A DNA stretch of 64,000 bases. Origin: Bugulina stolonifera. Taxonomy: Eukaryota > Bryozoa > Gymnolaemata > Cheilostomatida > Bugulidae. Positions 50,834 through 63,667 of this stretch are shown here, piece by piece. The stretch is from positions 6,696,001-6,760,000 of the forward strand of contig OW285187.1 in NCBI GenBank assembly GCA_935421135.1, written 5' to 3'. Numbering within the stretch: the first letter of the stretch is position 1; each line of letters begins with the position of its first letter. A program made the translations under genes and the position numbers. The notes under the pieces are model-generated. The model made no database searches, was not told the DNA's origin, and saw nothing but the letters and a program-made list of their open reading frames with translations.

Positions 50834-52597
50834 CTTATTTCGACTCATGGTATTGGTTTTTCTACGTTTATGTGTCATACATACTTTTTTTCTTTGAATT
50901 CCCGATGAACAATAATTCTTACAGTTAGCTAAATGTCGGTACTCCCACATGTACATGTAAAATATTAGTACTTTGACTTCAATAATTAGCCCTGTGATAT
51001 ATTTTGAACCCAAGCTGCTCTATGATAAGGGAAGGGGTAGCTACGATTTACTTACTACTAGGCATTAACACGGCTTTAATTACTATGCAGTCACTGCACA
51101 CATCTGTTGTATAGTTATACTGTAAGAATGTTGTGACAGTGAACATGACCAGTCTGGTCGAACTCTCTGTGGTTGGAGACTGTAGATCTATACTGAGGAG
51201 ATATCTATTTGTACAGATTAATATAGTTTTTATACTCTATATACCTTTTCTGCAGAAGTTGAACCAATAAAGTTTAGAAACGGCTGAAGGCTCATATCTT
51301 CCAATATTGAATGAAATAATGGAGCTTCTATTCACTGCCAATGGTTGTGAATTGTAATGTTAAGTTGTCTTCTCTTTTCTAATAGAAGTGAGAAAAGGTA
51401 ATTCCACGTTATAATATGTAGCTTGAAAAATGCTCATGATATAATTAGATAGTATTGTGTTGTCTAAAATTTAAAATTCTGTTCTAACTACATCTAAACT
51501 GTTGATTTTTATACATTAGTATACAGTGGTACTTTTCAGTTTCAATTGAGTTATAAAACTGCTATTTGCATAGTTCAGTACAGCCTTAGTGTAGACACCC
51601 ACCAAAAGTATAACTACCACACATATAATATGCTCTATATAAGCATTTATAAAATGTAAATGATACATGTGAATAATAATCAGGAGCTTTAATCCAAAGT
51701 TAGTTTGACAAAAAATAACACTATTATGATTATGACAATGACAAAAATGTTTTGAAATCATGTGCTGTATTTTAAAGACATTCCAGGAAGTTAACTAATA
51801 CACATGCCCTCAAATGCACTATGAAAGGACATGCAACTTATTGCTATGTGCATTTCTACTTGAAGTAAGCACTGGAACTACATGTAACTCAAGTGCCAAC
51901 AGTCGAGTTATTATTACAGTGCCCTAACCAAGATATCTCAGGCTGAAAGGTGCTTTAGAGTTCAACTGGTTTTCAGGGTAAGTTAGAAATTAGGATGGTA
52001 TAGTTCTATTCTATTACAGTGAAACATTTTATTCTGTAGTTTTTACTCGGTTATCTAAACAGCCTGTGAAGTCAATTAGAATTTAGAACCAATCCGTTCC
52101 TTTTCATCAGCTCAGTTGAGCAATGCATGTGTTTATGTTAAATAGCAAGCAGACACACATACATCCCTACACTATTTTAGTTTCGTTTAATTTTATTTCA
52201 ACACAAAATTTAATACAAAGAGAGAAAAAACAAGAAAAGGAGATGCTGCGGCCCACAGGCAATGGCGGTGTAGCTAATCAGGGCTCTTTTTGCGGTTAGC
52301 CATGCAAATAGTGACCTGCAGATATGTCAGGGCAGACCTGCAGTCACCCTCCAACCCAACAGCATGGCAACCCATTTAATAATGAAACACGCTGGTAGCT
52401 CATTCTGTGAAATAGCAGAATGGCTGTACCTTGCATACAAGCCATGTGGGCATCATTAACCTTTGATTTACCTAAATTCTGTACCTCCTTGTGTAATACT
52501 GTAATTTTAGGTCAAAGAGTTTCTCTAAGAATAAGTTCATTATAGATTTTATATTCTACCAGTAAATTGGCTCATAAATTCAGGTAAGGCTGAGTAT
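50834..52597. other. DRAM-B 3' UTR and flank
   Basis: Near-identical to the DRAM-A 3' flank up to about 51725; poly(A) signal AATAAA at 51266-51271. From about 52345 the sequence matches 40394 onward. No gene recognised in 51730-52340. Confidence 0.6.
51266..51271 (+). terminator. Poly(A) signal, DRAM-B
   Basis: AATAAA in the same context as the DRAM-A signal. Confidence 0.6.
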
Positions 52598-53739
52598 GAT
52601 GTATGTATGTATGTGTTTTATTCAACCAAAATATCGTCCCATATAGAGTGATAACACTAGGTTCTTACAAAAGGTTATTATTACAATGATACATGAAAAA
52701 AGTGAAAAAACTACTCTTTCGCTTCTCAGTTCTACATCTGGCTGGTCTAAATTTGATCGGCCTTCGAGAGGATGTTTTAAAATTATTAAAACTGATCCTA
52801 CTAAAACGAGGGTGGCTCTGGTCCTTAGTAATCTTATCAAAATAGTTTTGGGCTGTAGAAAATAAAAAGTCATTTACAGTAGGTAGGCCAAGAACAGATA
52901 GACGGTCATCGTATTGCTCTATATTACTAAAAATCACTTTGGTTGCTGTCTTCTGAAGTCGCTCTAATTCATTCCTGTCTTTTTGCGCCAAAAATGTATA
53001 GGCCCTACCAAGCAGGGGATGCATATGAGAGAACAGGTTTAAGGTTGGTTTTGTAAAAAGTTAAAAGACCATCAGAATTCATCCCCATTTGTTTGAGTTG
53101 TTTCATTAAAAATATGCGTCTGCTGCACTTTCCTATAACATCGCTGACATGAGTAGAAAAAGTCAGTTTAGAATCTACAGTAACACCTAAAAATTTGGCA
53201 CTTTGGGATGGCGCTATGGTATGGTTAGAAAAAGGTATGTCATGGTCAAAACCATCTTTATCAGAAAAAGCGACATTAAAAATTACTGTTTTATCATCAT
53301 TTAATAGCATATTATTGGCTATTGACCAGTCCATGGATTGCGTGAGGAGACATTATCTTGTAAACATCTCACAGGCTTGTAAATAGTGGTATCATCTGTA
53401 TATTGTACTTTACTAAAACCGTCAATGTCAAAATCGTTAGAGTAAATGAGCCACAAAAGTGGGCCTAATTTTGTGCCCTGTGGGGTGCCTACTAAAATGG
53501 AGCTATAATCTGAAAGAGAGCCATTATACTTAACACACTGTACCCTATCAGCTAAAAAACTTTTAACAAGTAAAATAATATTTCTATTAAAACCATAATC
53601 TAGCATTTTAGTCAATAAAGTTCCATGTTGCAGCCGATCGAATGCTTTTGAGAAATCTAAACAAGCATTTTGTACAAACTTCACTGATGTATCATTATCA
53701 AAGATATCAGTCCAGTCATCTGTTAGTTGGAGTAGGGCA
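52598..53739 (-). mobile_element. LINE fragment with broken reverse transcriptase
   Basis: Minus-strand frames in order: LDFSKAFDRLQHGTLL, VGTPQGTKLGPLLW, a YTDDTT catalytic box, then FLGVTVDSKLTFSTHV and a C-terminal part with ERLQKTATKVIF. The coding sequence is split over three frames (breaks near 53320 and 53020), so it is dead. A (CATA)n-like 3' tail (TATGTATGTATG on the plus strand) ends at 52598-52615. The site in unit A near 40650 is empty. Different family from the LINE at 24079 (PQGTKLGP instead of PQGSVLGP). Confidence 0.88.
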
Positions 53740-53870
53740 TACAATGATATGATGATATAATAATAATAGCCAGTGTTCTGAAGTTGAAGTTTCACACTTT
53801 TCACCTCCACTGTAAATCTGTAGTGACAAATAATTTGGCTAAATAAATGATTAAATGTACATATTATAAT

Positions 53871-54148
53871 CAGGGCTGTAACAACTATTTTTGGCTGAGG
53901 AGGCAAAAACCCAGGCCGGAGTATCAGCCTGCTCAGGCTGAATCTGAAAACAGCTTAAAATGTTCTCTATCAAACTCCAGTCATATATATGCAGGCCACA
54001 AACTGTCTTTCAGACTATAACACTGGCCAGAATTTTGTGATCAGTGTGTACAAAGTTCGATTTTGAGAATTGACACCAACAAATATTCGTTAGACAGATT
54101 TCTGGGGTGGCAAATGTCCACCTTGCCCCCCTGGTTGTTACAGCCCTG
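53871..54148. mobile_element. hAT-type MITE, 278 bp, perfect 8-bp TSD
   Basis: Ends CAGGGCTGTAACAAC and GTTGTTACAGCCCTG; ATTATAAT on both sides (53863-53870 and 54149-54156). Unit A has the empty site. One of the cleanest insertions in the window. Confidence 0.92.
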
Positions 54149-54171
54149 ATTATAATCATATATAAAAAGAA

Positions 54172-54821
54172 GAAATGGTCCGCGGTTTACGGTCTGTCGT
54201 CCTCCAATCAGATTTGGCGTCGAAAATCAGAACGATTTATATATGTTGCAATGATGCCGGTCAGGATCTCGGCTCCGGTTGGTGCTAGGACCTTGGGACT
54301 GGGTCCCCCAACATCGACGCCAGGGCGGGTCCCTAGCCTTAGGATCTCGGGCCCATCCCAGGGCGGGGTGAGTACTCGACCCACCCCATCTGCTACATAT
54401 GGGTTGGAACTAGGGCTATACTGACAGCAGGGACACTCTATTGGACCCGTGATTTATATATGTTACAATGCTGCCGGTCCAGATCTCGGCTCCGGGTGGT
54501 ACTAGGACCTTGGGACCGAGTCCCCCGGCATCGCTGCCGGGGCGGGTCCGTAGCCTTAGGCCCTCGGACCCTACCTAGGCTGGAGTGGGTAGCCGACCAA
54601 CCCCACCCGCTATATTGGTGTTGGAGCTTGGGCTATGTATTTGGAGATGTCTCCCTAATACAAGGAAACAACTTCTCATGAGGTCACTGTAGCATGTCTG
54701 TACCAAGAGAGGTCATACACATGGATGACTGCAGTACATGGACACAAGCCATCATTTCATGCGAGCGAAGCGAGCAAATTTTGCAGTGGAACTTGCGTCG
54801 CAGACCAAGCACGAAGTGCTT
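54172..54821 (+). repeat. GC-rich dispersed repeat, copy 2, with internal duplication
   Basis: Same family as 48843-49310, but the GATCTCGGCTCCGG...CTTGGGAC segment occurs twice (about 54237-54420 and 54455-54630). Ends AAGCACGAAGTGCTTGT. Absent from unit A. Confidence 0.75.
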
Positions 54822-56259
54822 GTATTTATAATATGTGGATAATAGTGAATAATATACATGTAGGACTGTGCAGTGAAAATTTACTAAGAATATACCAGAT
54901 GAGATTTGGGGGTCATGTGGTTAAATTTATTGGCATGATAAAGGCAAGACAAACTGCCATACTGCTTCAGCTGTGTCAACTTTCCCATTATTTTGTTAGG
55001 CTAATCACATATTACTTGTTTCCTCATCTACATTGAGTCCAGTTTAGCCTTAGTTCTCTACCATAGATTATACAGCCCTAATATTATAATGCATATCATT
55101 AAACATATATTTATATTTTACAGAAAGGGCTGCCATAAATTATAATATTTTCATACCAGCCCATACCCAATACTAATAGTGTGGTTGGTATATATGTGCA
55201 TGTAGAGTCTTGCTTAAAATATAACATACTACAGAAACACACATGCATTTGATTGGAAATCACCATGTTTAAACCTTGTACTTGATGATGATTTACTGTG
55301 TTTTACTCCAAGACGATGTAAAATAATATAAGATGTGGAATAAACGACAGTTACTAAATACGGGCTAGGGTACATCTTTAACTAATATGTTGTTGTTAGG
55401 GTTTGGGGTAAGAGCAGACAACTTACAACATAACTTATAATTTGATATCGCTATATTACAACATGCATGTACATGACAGATCTTGTTGCATATTTAGTGC
55501 AGTAAAATCCCTTGTTATATGCATGTTTTTGAACCACTGTATTTTCCACTGAAGCGTTTACCACACTTGTTAACATTGAGTCTGTGCTATTTCCATATAG
55601 CGATGTAGTCTCGTCATGAGGCCGTGACTAAAGATCTGTCCTTATCAATAAGCTTCACATGATTTTTGTTATCAAATAGTGACTTTATTTTTTAATAGTC
55701 ATATTATTTCACCATAATCATGCATATACAACTAATGAGATACCAGACATACATGTATCATAATTGAACTTTGGTGTACAGTCACTTATCTCTGTTACCC
55801 ATTAGTCCATTAAAGGAAATATTTGGGTTTAATCTCCTAAAATCGTCATTGTTCCTTGTTATAACCATAGCATACATGTTTATTATATTAAAACTTTCCA
55901 TTTATAGAAAATAATATTATCTGTGCAATGGCAATAGCTATTTTCCCCAAAACTGTGTGTATTGTGCAATATATAGCTTAGTATAATAGTCATTTAATTC
56001 TGTTGGCATGTTCATGTATAATAACTAACCAGCAGGTAACATGTCCTAATACAGAGAATTATACCTCTTACTGGCTTTATTACATAAAAGGTACAACTTA
56101 TACTATATGTACAAACACAGTATGTTTCCATGGCTCAGTATATGTAGGTGGTGATACAATGGTAAACCTATGGAATACCAAATGGTGTCAAGGCGTCTTC
56201 CTTTCTACAATAATATGTATTTATGTTGTTTCAGAAAGAACATAACTCCAATTAACTAG
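54822..56259. other. End of unit B and upstream region of DRAM-C
   Basis: Homology to unit A stops near 55340. No gene recognised from there to the DRAM-C start. An acceptor TTGTTTCAG at about 56234 precedes the first coding exon. Confidence 0.5.
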
Positions 56260-56457
56260 ATGATGGCTTGCTCACTGTGTTGGTTGCCAATACTACTCAA
56301 TGCAATCACAATAGTTTGTATTGCAATTGCCTACACCATCTCAGTGACCAATGAACATGTGTACCCTTTTTGGCCATACATAAGGTAATTATTATATTTC
56401 ATACTTCTTATACTCCGTCCAATTGTGGCTATAATACATGTACACTCATAATCTATT

Positions 56458-56519
56458 GATCATAATTAGAAGTTGTCAACTCTCAATTTATCTTAAGAGA
56501 GGACAACTTCTAATTATGA
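56458..56519. repeat. Short palindromic repeat in DRAM-C intron 1
   Basis: ATAATTAGAAGTTGTC pairs with GACAACTTCTAATTAT. A related copy is at 17702-17760 in the fucosyltransferase gene and a weaker one near 15347. Confidence 0.7.
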
Positions 56520-57599
56520 GTTTAGTCCCATGCTATAATATCAGCAATAGTGAACTGCTGATGATTCTCTGCCCCATTTCCACATCTTCACCTTCTCTCC
56601 CTTTAATTCCATAGTATTGGTACCTGAAGCTATACAGTACCCATTGTGTAATACACAAATACATGTACATTGTATCTTCTACTGCGTTTGATCTACAGTG
56701 TTACATTGCAAACATGTGTCTTGCAGTGACACTGGGGGAGAAGAGCCAGAGAGCTGTGTATTTGGACAACTTCTAAACTTTACTGCTGTTCTTGGTATGC
56801 TCTCTGCCATTAACACTTCAATATAAGCATAGAAGTTAAACATTCAGGGTCACGAGTTGCTATAATATATTCCAGATAAAGATAGTGACATGTAATATGA
56901 GTTTTATGATAAAATACAATTCATCATTTGTTTAAGAACCTAGTAGCACCTTTGACTTGTGACTTCCTTGATATACTTTTGCATAATATTTATATTACAT
57001 ACACATAGTCTCTTCCTTGTCCCCTGTCTTTAACTCCTAAAGGCAAGAAACATCCAGAGCTATGAGCCCAAATACATGTAATATTATTATTATCCTAAAA
57101 ATATCTGAATTTAACTTTATTCAAAATGCAGTCAGTGTATGATTTACTGTATGTTTTTTCCGATGCTCTAGCGATGGCCACCATATATGTCAGATACAAG
57201 CTGGTACAAGCATTCAGCAGTGATAACAGATCTCTGAATATACTGAACAGAATAGGCCTGGTCTTGGGAGCAATATCTTGCCTTGGGATTTCAATGGTAG
57301 CCAATTTTCAGGTAAAATGGGTTGGCCCAATCCTAGGTTGCTGTAACATATACTCATGTATATAAGTATTCAATATTAGGGCTGTTGCTATGGAGTTGTG
57401 CTCTCTATATATTTACAACCTTTCGCCACGCTAGTAAATAGAACACTAGAGTTACCACCCACCACAAGAGAAGTCGTGAACTTCCAAGACTGACTTCATG
57501 ATTTGCCGACCAGGCCTACCGACTAGGCGGGGTGTTAGTCTATCAGTCTCATCAATTGATAACTGGTCAAAAGTGCAAGTCTATTTAAAAAAGTCTATA

Positions 57600-57886
57600 C
57601 AAAAACCTCACCCGGTTTATATTTCTCGGCGTGATCAGCCCCTTGCAGCTTGCACTACAAGGTGCCAGTGCTGGCCAACTCCCTGTGAGAAAAGGTCCAA
57701 ATGACATAGCCTTTTTTGGCAGGGGTAGAGGAGTTGCCTTGAAGCCATACTACTTGCATGACCTCAAGGACTTATATGCGGCACAGAAGCAATTGTGGCT
57801 GGATGCCCTTCCTAACACCACCGTGACCAGGATTCGAACCTGGGGCCTTCAGCATGAAGGCTCAGCATTCTAACCACTAAGCCATA
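57600..57886 (-). repeat. tRNA-derived SINE-like element in DRAM-C intron 3
   Basis: On the minus strand, GGCTTAGTGGTTAGAATGC is A-box-like and CCAGGTTCGAATCCTGG is a clear T arm with B box. The body running to lower coordinates is not tRNA. No intact acceptor stem, so not a tRNA gene. Confidence 0.65.
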
Positions 57887-58158
57887 AGGTGTCTTCGCGA
57901 CCTCTTGGACGGACCCGGGTCGCAAATAAAAATCACAAGATGGCCGTTCGACCAAGGCCAGAAGGGCTATTGGCCTGGGATTTCGCTTGGCCGGACAAAA
58001 CCATCCCTAGCCCATCGGCACACCTGATTTCTTCGCGCGCAAACGAGGGTTTTGCTTTTGGCCCAGGCCGGCGTGTTCGCCACCCTGTGACAGATGTGTG
58101 CCGGAAAATATTTTTGGTTATCGGCCTGGGTCTGAAGCTTAGGTCGCAAAGACACCTA
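57887..58158. mobile_element. MITE family 2, complete copy
   Basis: Terminal inverted repeats AGGTGTCTTCGCGACCT and AGGTCGCAAAGACACCT, 17 bp with one mismatch. GC-rich interior without a frame. Second copy at 38818-39060. Confidence 0.8.
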
Positions 58159-60319
58159 CAGCTGCTCCGTACTAAAAAGAAAACTCTCTAGTTAGAGCCA
58201 ATTAAAACCGGTTTCCATGATGCTAGGCACTAAAATACCAATATATTGACATTTATTTAGGCAAACAAATGGCACGGAGTATTATAGACCTTGAATAACA
58301 ACTCAAAACATGGCAAATGGCCTCTCTTGTAGCAGTGTCCTATTTTCAAGCTTGGAGTTAATAGTGTTATACATGTATTGTGGTATGTTATGTTATGAAT
58401 TGCTATACTGTTTTTTTCACTAATGACTTGGGTGACGTAAAGCTCACAGAACAACTACACATCAGCATGAAGTTGACTACTCATATCTGTACATATTGGT
58501 CACTCAAGTATATTTCAGTAGTGTTGGCCTTCCATATGTGGAACTGAATGCTGTAATGTTACAGGAAACTTATATCTTGGCAGTGCACATGACTGGTGCA
58601 TTAATGGCATTTGGAGTTTGAGTTGTCTACTGCTTCTTCCAAGCGGTCATCACTAGAAAGATGTACCCAGCATACAATGGCCGATGCATCTGGATAACAA
58701 GATTAGTGCTGTCTATTGTGGGACTTGTAGCATTTCTATTCAGTAAGTTAAGATGCACTATCACTGTATAATGTATCATGGTTATTGTACATCGTACTTG
58801 TAGATCGGATTTAAGATTCTAAGCCTTGCCACCCTACCAGCATACACCAGCCTTATGTCGCTGGAGTTGTCTATTCTTTTATAAACTGTATTGTCAGGAG
58901 TAGGCAACTTTTATGAGAATTATTTATCAATGGCATACTGTTGATTTGAAGTCTTTCTCTCCCAACTATTTTATCTCTATCCCAATATCTTTTATTCCGT
59001 TGTTATTTTTAGCTATTATTTTTGGAACTGTTGCCAATTCTAAACTTGACAGCACTCTAATTGGAAAAGGTGAAAATCAAACTACATTTAACATCAAGTT
59101 ATGGAGTGCTGATTTCCCAGTAAGTATAATGTATCTGTTGCTATAATAATGTATTGTTAGTTAGAACTTGCTACAGTACATGTACATTATATAGTACATA
59201 CTAGTAATAGTGCTCCTCGTTATTATCTCTATCAAGCTATTACAAAATAGGTACTATGTTATTAAATCAACTAGAAATAAAGGATGTAATTATATAGTCT
59301 GAATATACAACGTAGAGCCAGATAAAGTAGTTCCTTATTGACTGAATATGAATGCACCAGTGAGAGTAGTACGTACTCAGTCTTTCTCCCTAATCAAAAT
59401 ATCCTCTGCATTTGTGTTATTTCTAAGACTTGTCTTCTTTTTTATTCTAGATTTCTCCATATTATGCAAAGATTTATTAGCTCTTACAAGCATATTTATT
59501 ATGGCTACTATATTGTAATATGCAGTTAGAATATTTCATAGCGGTATATTATAATTGAAATTTTTGTATCATTAATTACATAATAAAATTAATTTAGAAC
59601 TTACATGTAATAAAATCACTTTATAGTCATTTTTCATCCAGTGAATCTATCACTGGGAATAAATATTGCAACATATAGTTTTGTGTAACATATACTAACC
59701 TGCCAGCTGGTTGATTATGTTAGCAGTATGAATAAACAATAAGGTAGATCCTTGTCAGTATATAAATACTTATACAATGTACATTGTATAAGTATATCAT
59801 CCGATTCTATACAGATATAATTATATGCATAAAATCATAGAGATGTGGATAATATTATTCACTGCTACCTATAATGCTTATTAGTCTGTTTACATGAATG
59901 TTTGTAACTTCACTGGAATGTATGATACATGTATATATACATCTGTATATAATTAAGAATTGAAAGACTTGAGATTACATGTATGAAGCATATTGTAAGA
60001 GTGCTAAAAATGTATCACTATTAATATTATGTGCATTGTACTCCATTAGTACATATTGTACATGTCCATGTCCATGTCCATGGTATATTGTTAGCAATAT
60101 GTAAGTGTATGTGCGCTCATAATTATCCAGGGCTATAGTGAACATGTGGCTAGTACTTGGAGTGAGTGGATACTGGTAGCCGCTTTTCTTTCCTTCTTCA
60201 TCACTTATACCAAAGAATTTACAAAGATTTCAATGGCGGTAGAAACAGAGTTGTTAGTCTCGCACCTGGATGAAACACCACCAGAGCCGACGGAACGAAC
60301 AGGCCTCCTTTCCGACTAA

Positions 60320-63300
60320 AGATTCATTTGGAGCAAGATACACACAATGTATTTCACTCATATAATTCTTTCACCTTTTTCTTCTATTTTTCTACCATCT
60401 GCTAACCAACCTGCTTAGGGAGCCGACCAATCAAATTATTTGCTCAACTTTCAACTCTGTTCAATTTATTATATGCAGTGTTTCAAACTCTTTATTTAGC
60501 ATTATGCATAGTTAGTTCTGTAACTGCAAGGAATAATTATTTATTTAATTCAAATGGTATTTTTATAATTGTATGCATAAAAAATATTTGATAGCTGTCT
60601 AAATTTTTGCTGACACAATATTGGTAATGGCAAATGAATGAATGCTATGTAGGCTACTAGAAGACTTGTAGATCATTAGGTCTAATCGAAGTTGCTATGC
60701 ATCAGCCTAATTGCAGTGTATAAAATGTTATTTTTGTGAGTGAAGCTTTTTAATAGATTAATATTAATATTATTCGAATATTTTACTTATATACATGTAG
60801 TATTTTGATAATATATGATGCAATGTTTGAAGCAGTAATAAAGGTAGATAGTAAATAACACTAAAAATATTTTTTCTTGTTGCTGACCAATATAAATATA
60901 CACCGTATGTATACATGTATGTACACTTGTACATGCATATATATCTGATTATATCTACAGTCATATTAGCAACAGCCAACAGCACAACTGTAATATAGTG
61001 CCAGGCTGTACCTGGTTGATTTTTACGAAACAGCCAACACCTGTTCTGTTGAGGACCCTAAACTGCATCTCTTATGATACTACAGCTACTTATCCTACTT
61101 ATCCACAGTCAAGCTCACACACTCGACTTCAACCCAAGTTGCTGTATCATTTGCAGACGAACAAAGACACTTACAATACATCTACCTACATTTGAATGAA
61201 TTTTGGTAATCATTTGTTGAATGGTTTAGAACACGACCAAGCAAGTAAATCAATTCTATACAGTTCTGTGCATGCATGATACCAAAGTAATCAAGTATAA
61301 TAATCTGACTATGAACGCTCCAAAAATACATGCAGTAGAATGTAGAATACAACATAAAGCCCAAGGCAATATCCAATATCAACATACATCATGTATAATT
61401 GGCAACAGCCATACTGTTCCATGTGGAAATACCCTCGTTATACTAATAACAAAGAACTGTCAAATCAAATCAGTACTTGACTACTACACGCTTGAACAGA
61501 CTTGTACTTTGATCCTTGCCTATTTACACACTCGTATTGTAGGTGTTCAAAGGCACCCGTTGTTGATCTTTGTTATTGTTTTTAAGAATACTAAGCTATA
61601 AGCATCAATAATGGTTGGAGATCAGCTGTGCGATGATGAATAATATGACTAAAGAGAGTCATGTGAGTGAAACCTTTGTTCCAGCTGAAAAATACTCTCT
61701 AATTGCTTCTCAGTTTGTTAGTTGAGTTGAGAGTTAAGACGGATGCACACGTGTTGTAGCCAGCTAGAACTATTCTAACAGAAAAACTCTGTCGATGCTG
61801 GATTGTAACTCACATCAGTCGCTTCAGCAGCTTATGCAATCAAACACAGTTTCCTATTCAGCGGTTCAGTCATCATCGATAACATTGTAACTCAACCATT
61901 TGCGTTAGTGAGCCAAAGAAATAAAAGGCTGTAAAAATCAGGTAAGTGGTTTATTTATTTGTACTTCAAGGTGTATAGCTATAGCTATAATATGTTAATG
62001 TCATCTTACCTTTTCATTGCAACATGTATGCTGTTTATGAATGGTTCATACAATCACACAAGCTTACTAGCAGTTCTCTGTCCACAATCTGTATACCATT
62101 CACATTTATAAAAAAAGAAAACAAGGAAATGGCTACAGTAACAGCTCTGGTATCTGGTTATTCTGAAAGTTCTTAGCCTATGGTCCTATACAATGACAAT
62201 TACACCAATACAATCTGCATTACAAATCCTATTCTACATGTATATGGGATGGTAACATACTGTACAATGGAGGGCCTACTGGCAGAGTTAGAATCGTTGA
62301 GGGTACATAATGGTGTACATGGAGCGAGTGTACCCATCTCTAAATTTGAGCCTATGTACTATAATAGAAATTTATGTGGAATTGCCCACTTGCTACTACT
62401 GCGTGTGCTGTGAGAAATTCTACAAAAAATGCAAATGAGAATTTTCATTTGGAATTATTTCATATGAGGTTGGAAAGAGGTTTATAAAATGTGTGAACTC
62501 TTTCACATTAAAAGATTATAGTAATTGCATGACATATCGCTTCACCAATGCCTCTAGTAGGCTTGGAACTAGCTTGTCTTTGAAATATTGATTGTATGAA
62601 GGCCTATAACACAGTTTTCGATTCATATGCTTGGTGCCGTTAGTAGTTGTAAAATCAATGGAAAATATTAGGTAAGCCTATTGCATAACTTGCTCTTGGA
62701 TATTTCCATCTTCCAAGCTAGTTGATTGGCGTACACAGTGGAACTAATGGCCTAGGGATCTCCCCAAGGGAATTATGATGCTAATAAGAAAATACTTTTC
62801 CATTCAATACAAATAACCTCTTCTGTTGGAATAAACTTTAAATTTCTAATTTTATATTCAGGTATTGCATAATAACTTTTTCTCATTTATTGTGTTTTAA
62901 ACTTTTAGAATGGAAATTTAGGGAGGTTCAATCACCACAATGAGTGCCATTGTGTAAGTTTTCTATAATGAAAACAGCAATGATGTGGTTTATAGGCCGA
63001 TGAGTACATCTAACTTCCATATTATGTATATCCTAGTTATTTCACTCACCATGTAATTAACATGGACATAAGCATCGAGACCAAACATACAAATTATTTT
63101 GGTGTTGTGGCTTGTAGGCACATAGGCCCTACAATGTCCCTAATTCACATGTATTGGTACTATAAAATTGGATTTATTGGCTACATTCCAAATTTAAGCA
63201 GTGAATAATTGCATAATGCCACAATGAACACAATATAATATAATTTGCACTTGCCAATATTCAAAACAAATTTTGAGTCTATTTATAATTTCACCAATCA

Positions 63301-63667
63301 ATTCAATGGGACCAGCTCCTCCACTTTTTGCTTGTTCAGAGAAAGATAATGCTTGATGGGAATTATTTAGTTCCCTTTACAGAGTGCAATACTAGACACA
63401 CATCACATGCTATATCTATGTACCTTCTGATGTATAGTGTGTTCAAGACAATTGGTGTGTCAAATTAATAAATATGTTATACAACCCTGTGCTCCATTTC
63501 TCAATAGGAGATTTCCTCATTAGAATTCCAAACACAAACAACTGGAGGAAGAGCTTAACTCCTGCTAATTACGTATGTAAATATTGGAGTTGTCCCACCT
63601 TCTACATGATCTTATAGTATTGGTGATATTGTAGGTGTAGTTGAGAAGACATACTCATCAGTCTATA
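60320..63667. other. Spacer between DRAM-C and DRAM-D
   Basis: No coding gene recognised. 61640-61941 reads like an exon: it ends AAAATCAG before a strong GTAAGT donor and could be the noncoding first exon of DRAM-D, joined to the acceptor at about 63635. Confidence 0.5.

Larger units (their letters stand above)
42757..55340 (+). repeat. Segmental duplication unit B (contains DRAM-B)
   Basis: Partner of unit A (32605-41400). It is longer mainly because it has taken up a LINE fragment (43089), LTR-like copies (43640, 45493, 49482), hAT-type MITEs (44423, 45561, 47017, 48524, 53871), a second LINE (52598) and GC-rich repeats (48843, 54172). Confidence 0.8.
56260..60319 (+). pseudogene. DRAM: DRAM-C: DRAM-family gene with an in-frame TGA in exon 4
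   Basis: Exons: 56260-56384, 56727-56794, 57172-57311, 58565-58742, 59013-59119, 60131-60319. All splice sites and phases match DRAM-A and the frame would give 268 aa, but codon 130 is TGA (58619-58621) where DRAM-A and DRAM-B have GGA (FGxG-VVYC). If translated normally it ends at 129 aa, after about half of the membrane segments. No other lesion is seen, and the C-terminus still ends ERTGLLSD with the ExxxLL motif. Exon 5 is seven codons longer and has NQT in place of NAT. Stops lie just before the ATG at 56260, which fixes the start of the whole family. It is a very young pseudogene, an assembly error, or a readthrough gene; the sequence cannot decide. Confidence 0.88.

Noticed and set aside
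57830..57895. Possible tRNA gene on the minus strand
   Set aside because: Good T arm, but the acceptor and anticodon stems are poor and it is attached to a longer repeat body.
61272..61601. 109-residue open frame
   Set aside because: No domain, no conserved neighbours, low-complexity usage; likely chance.
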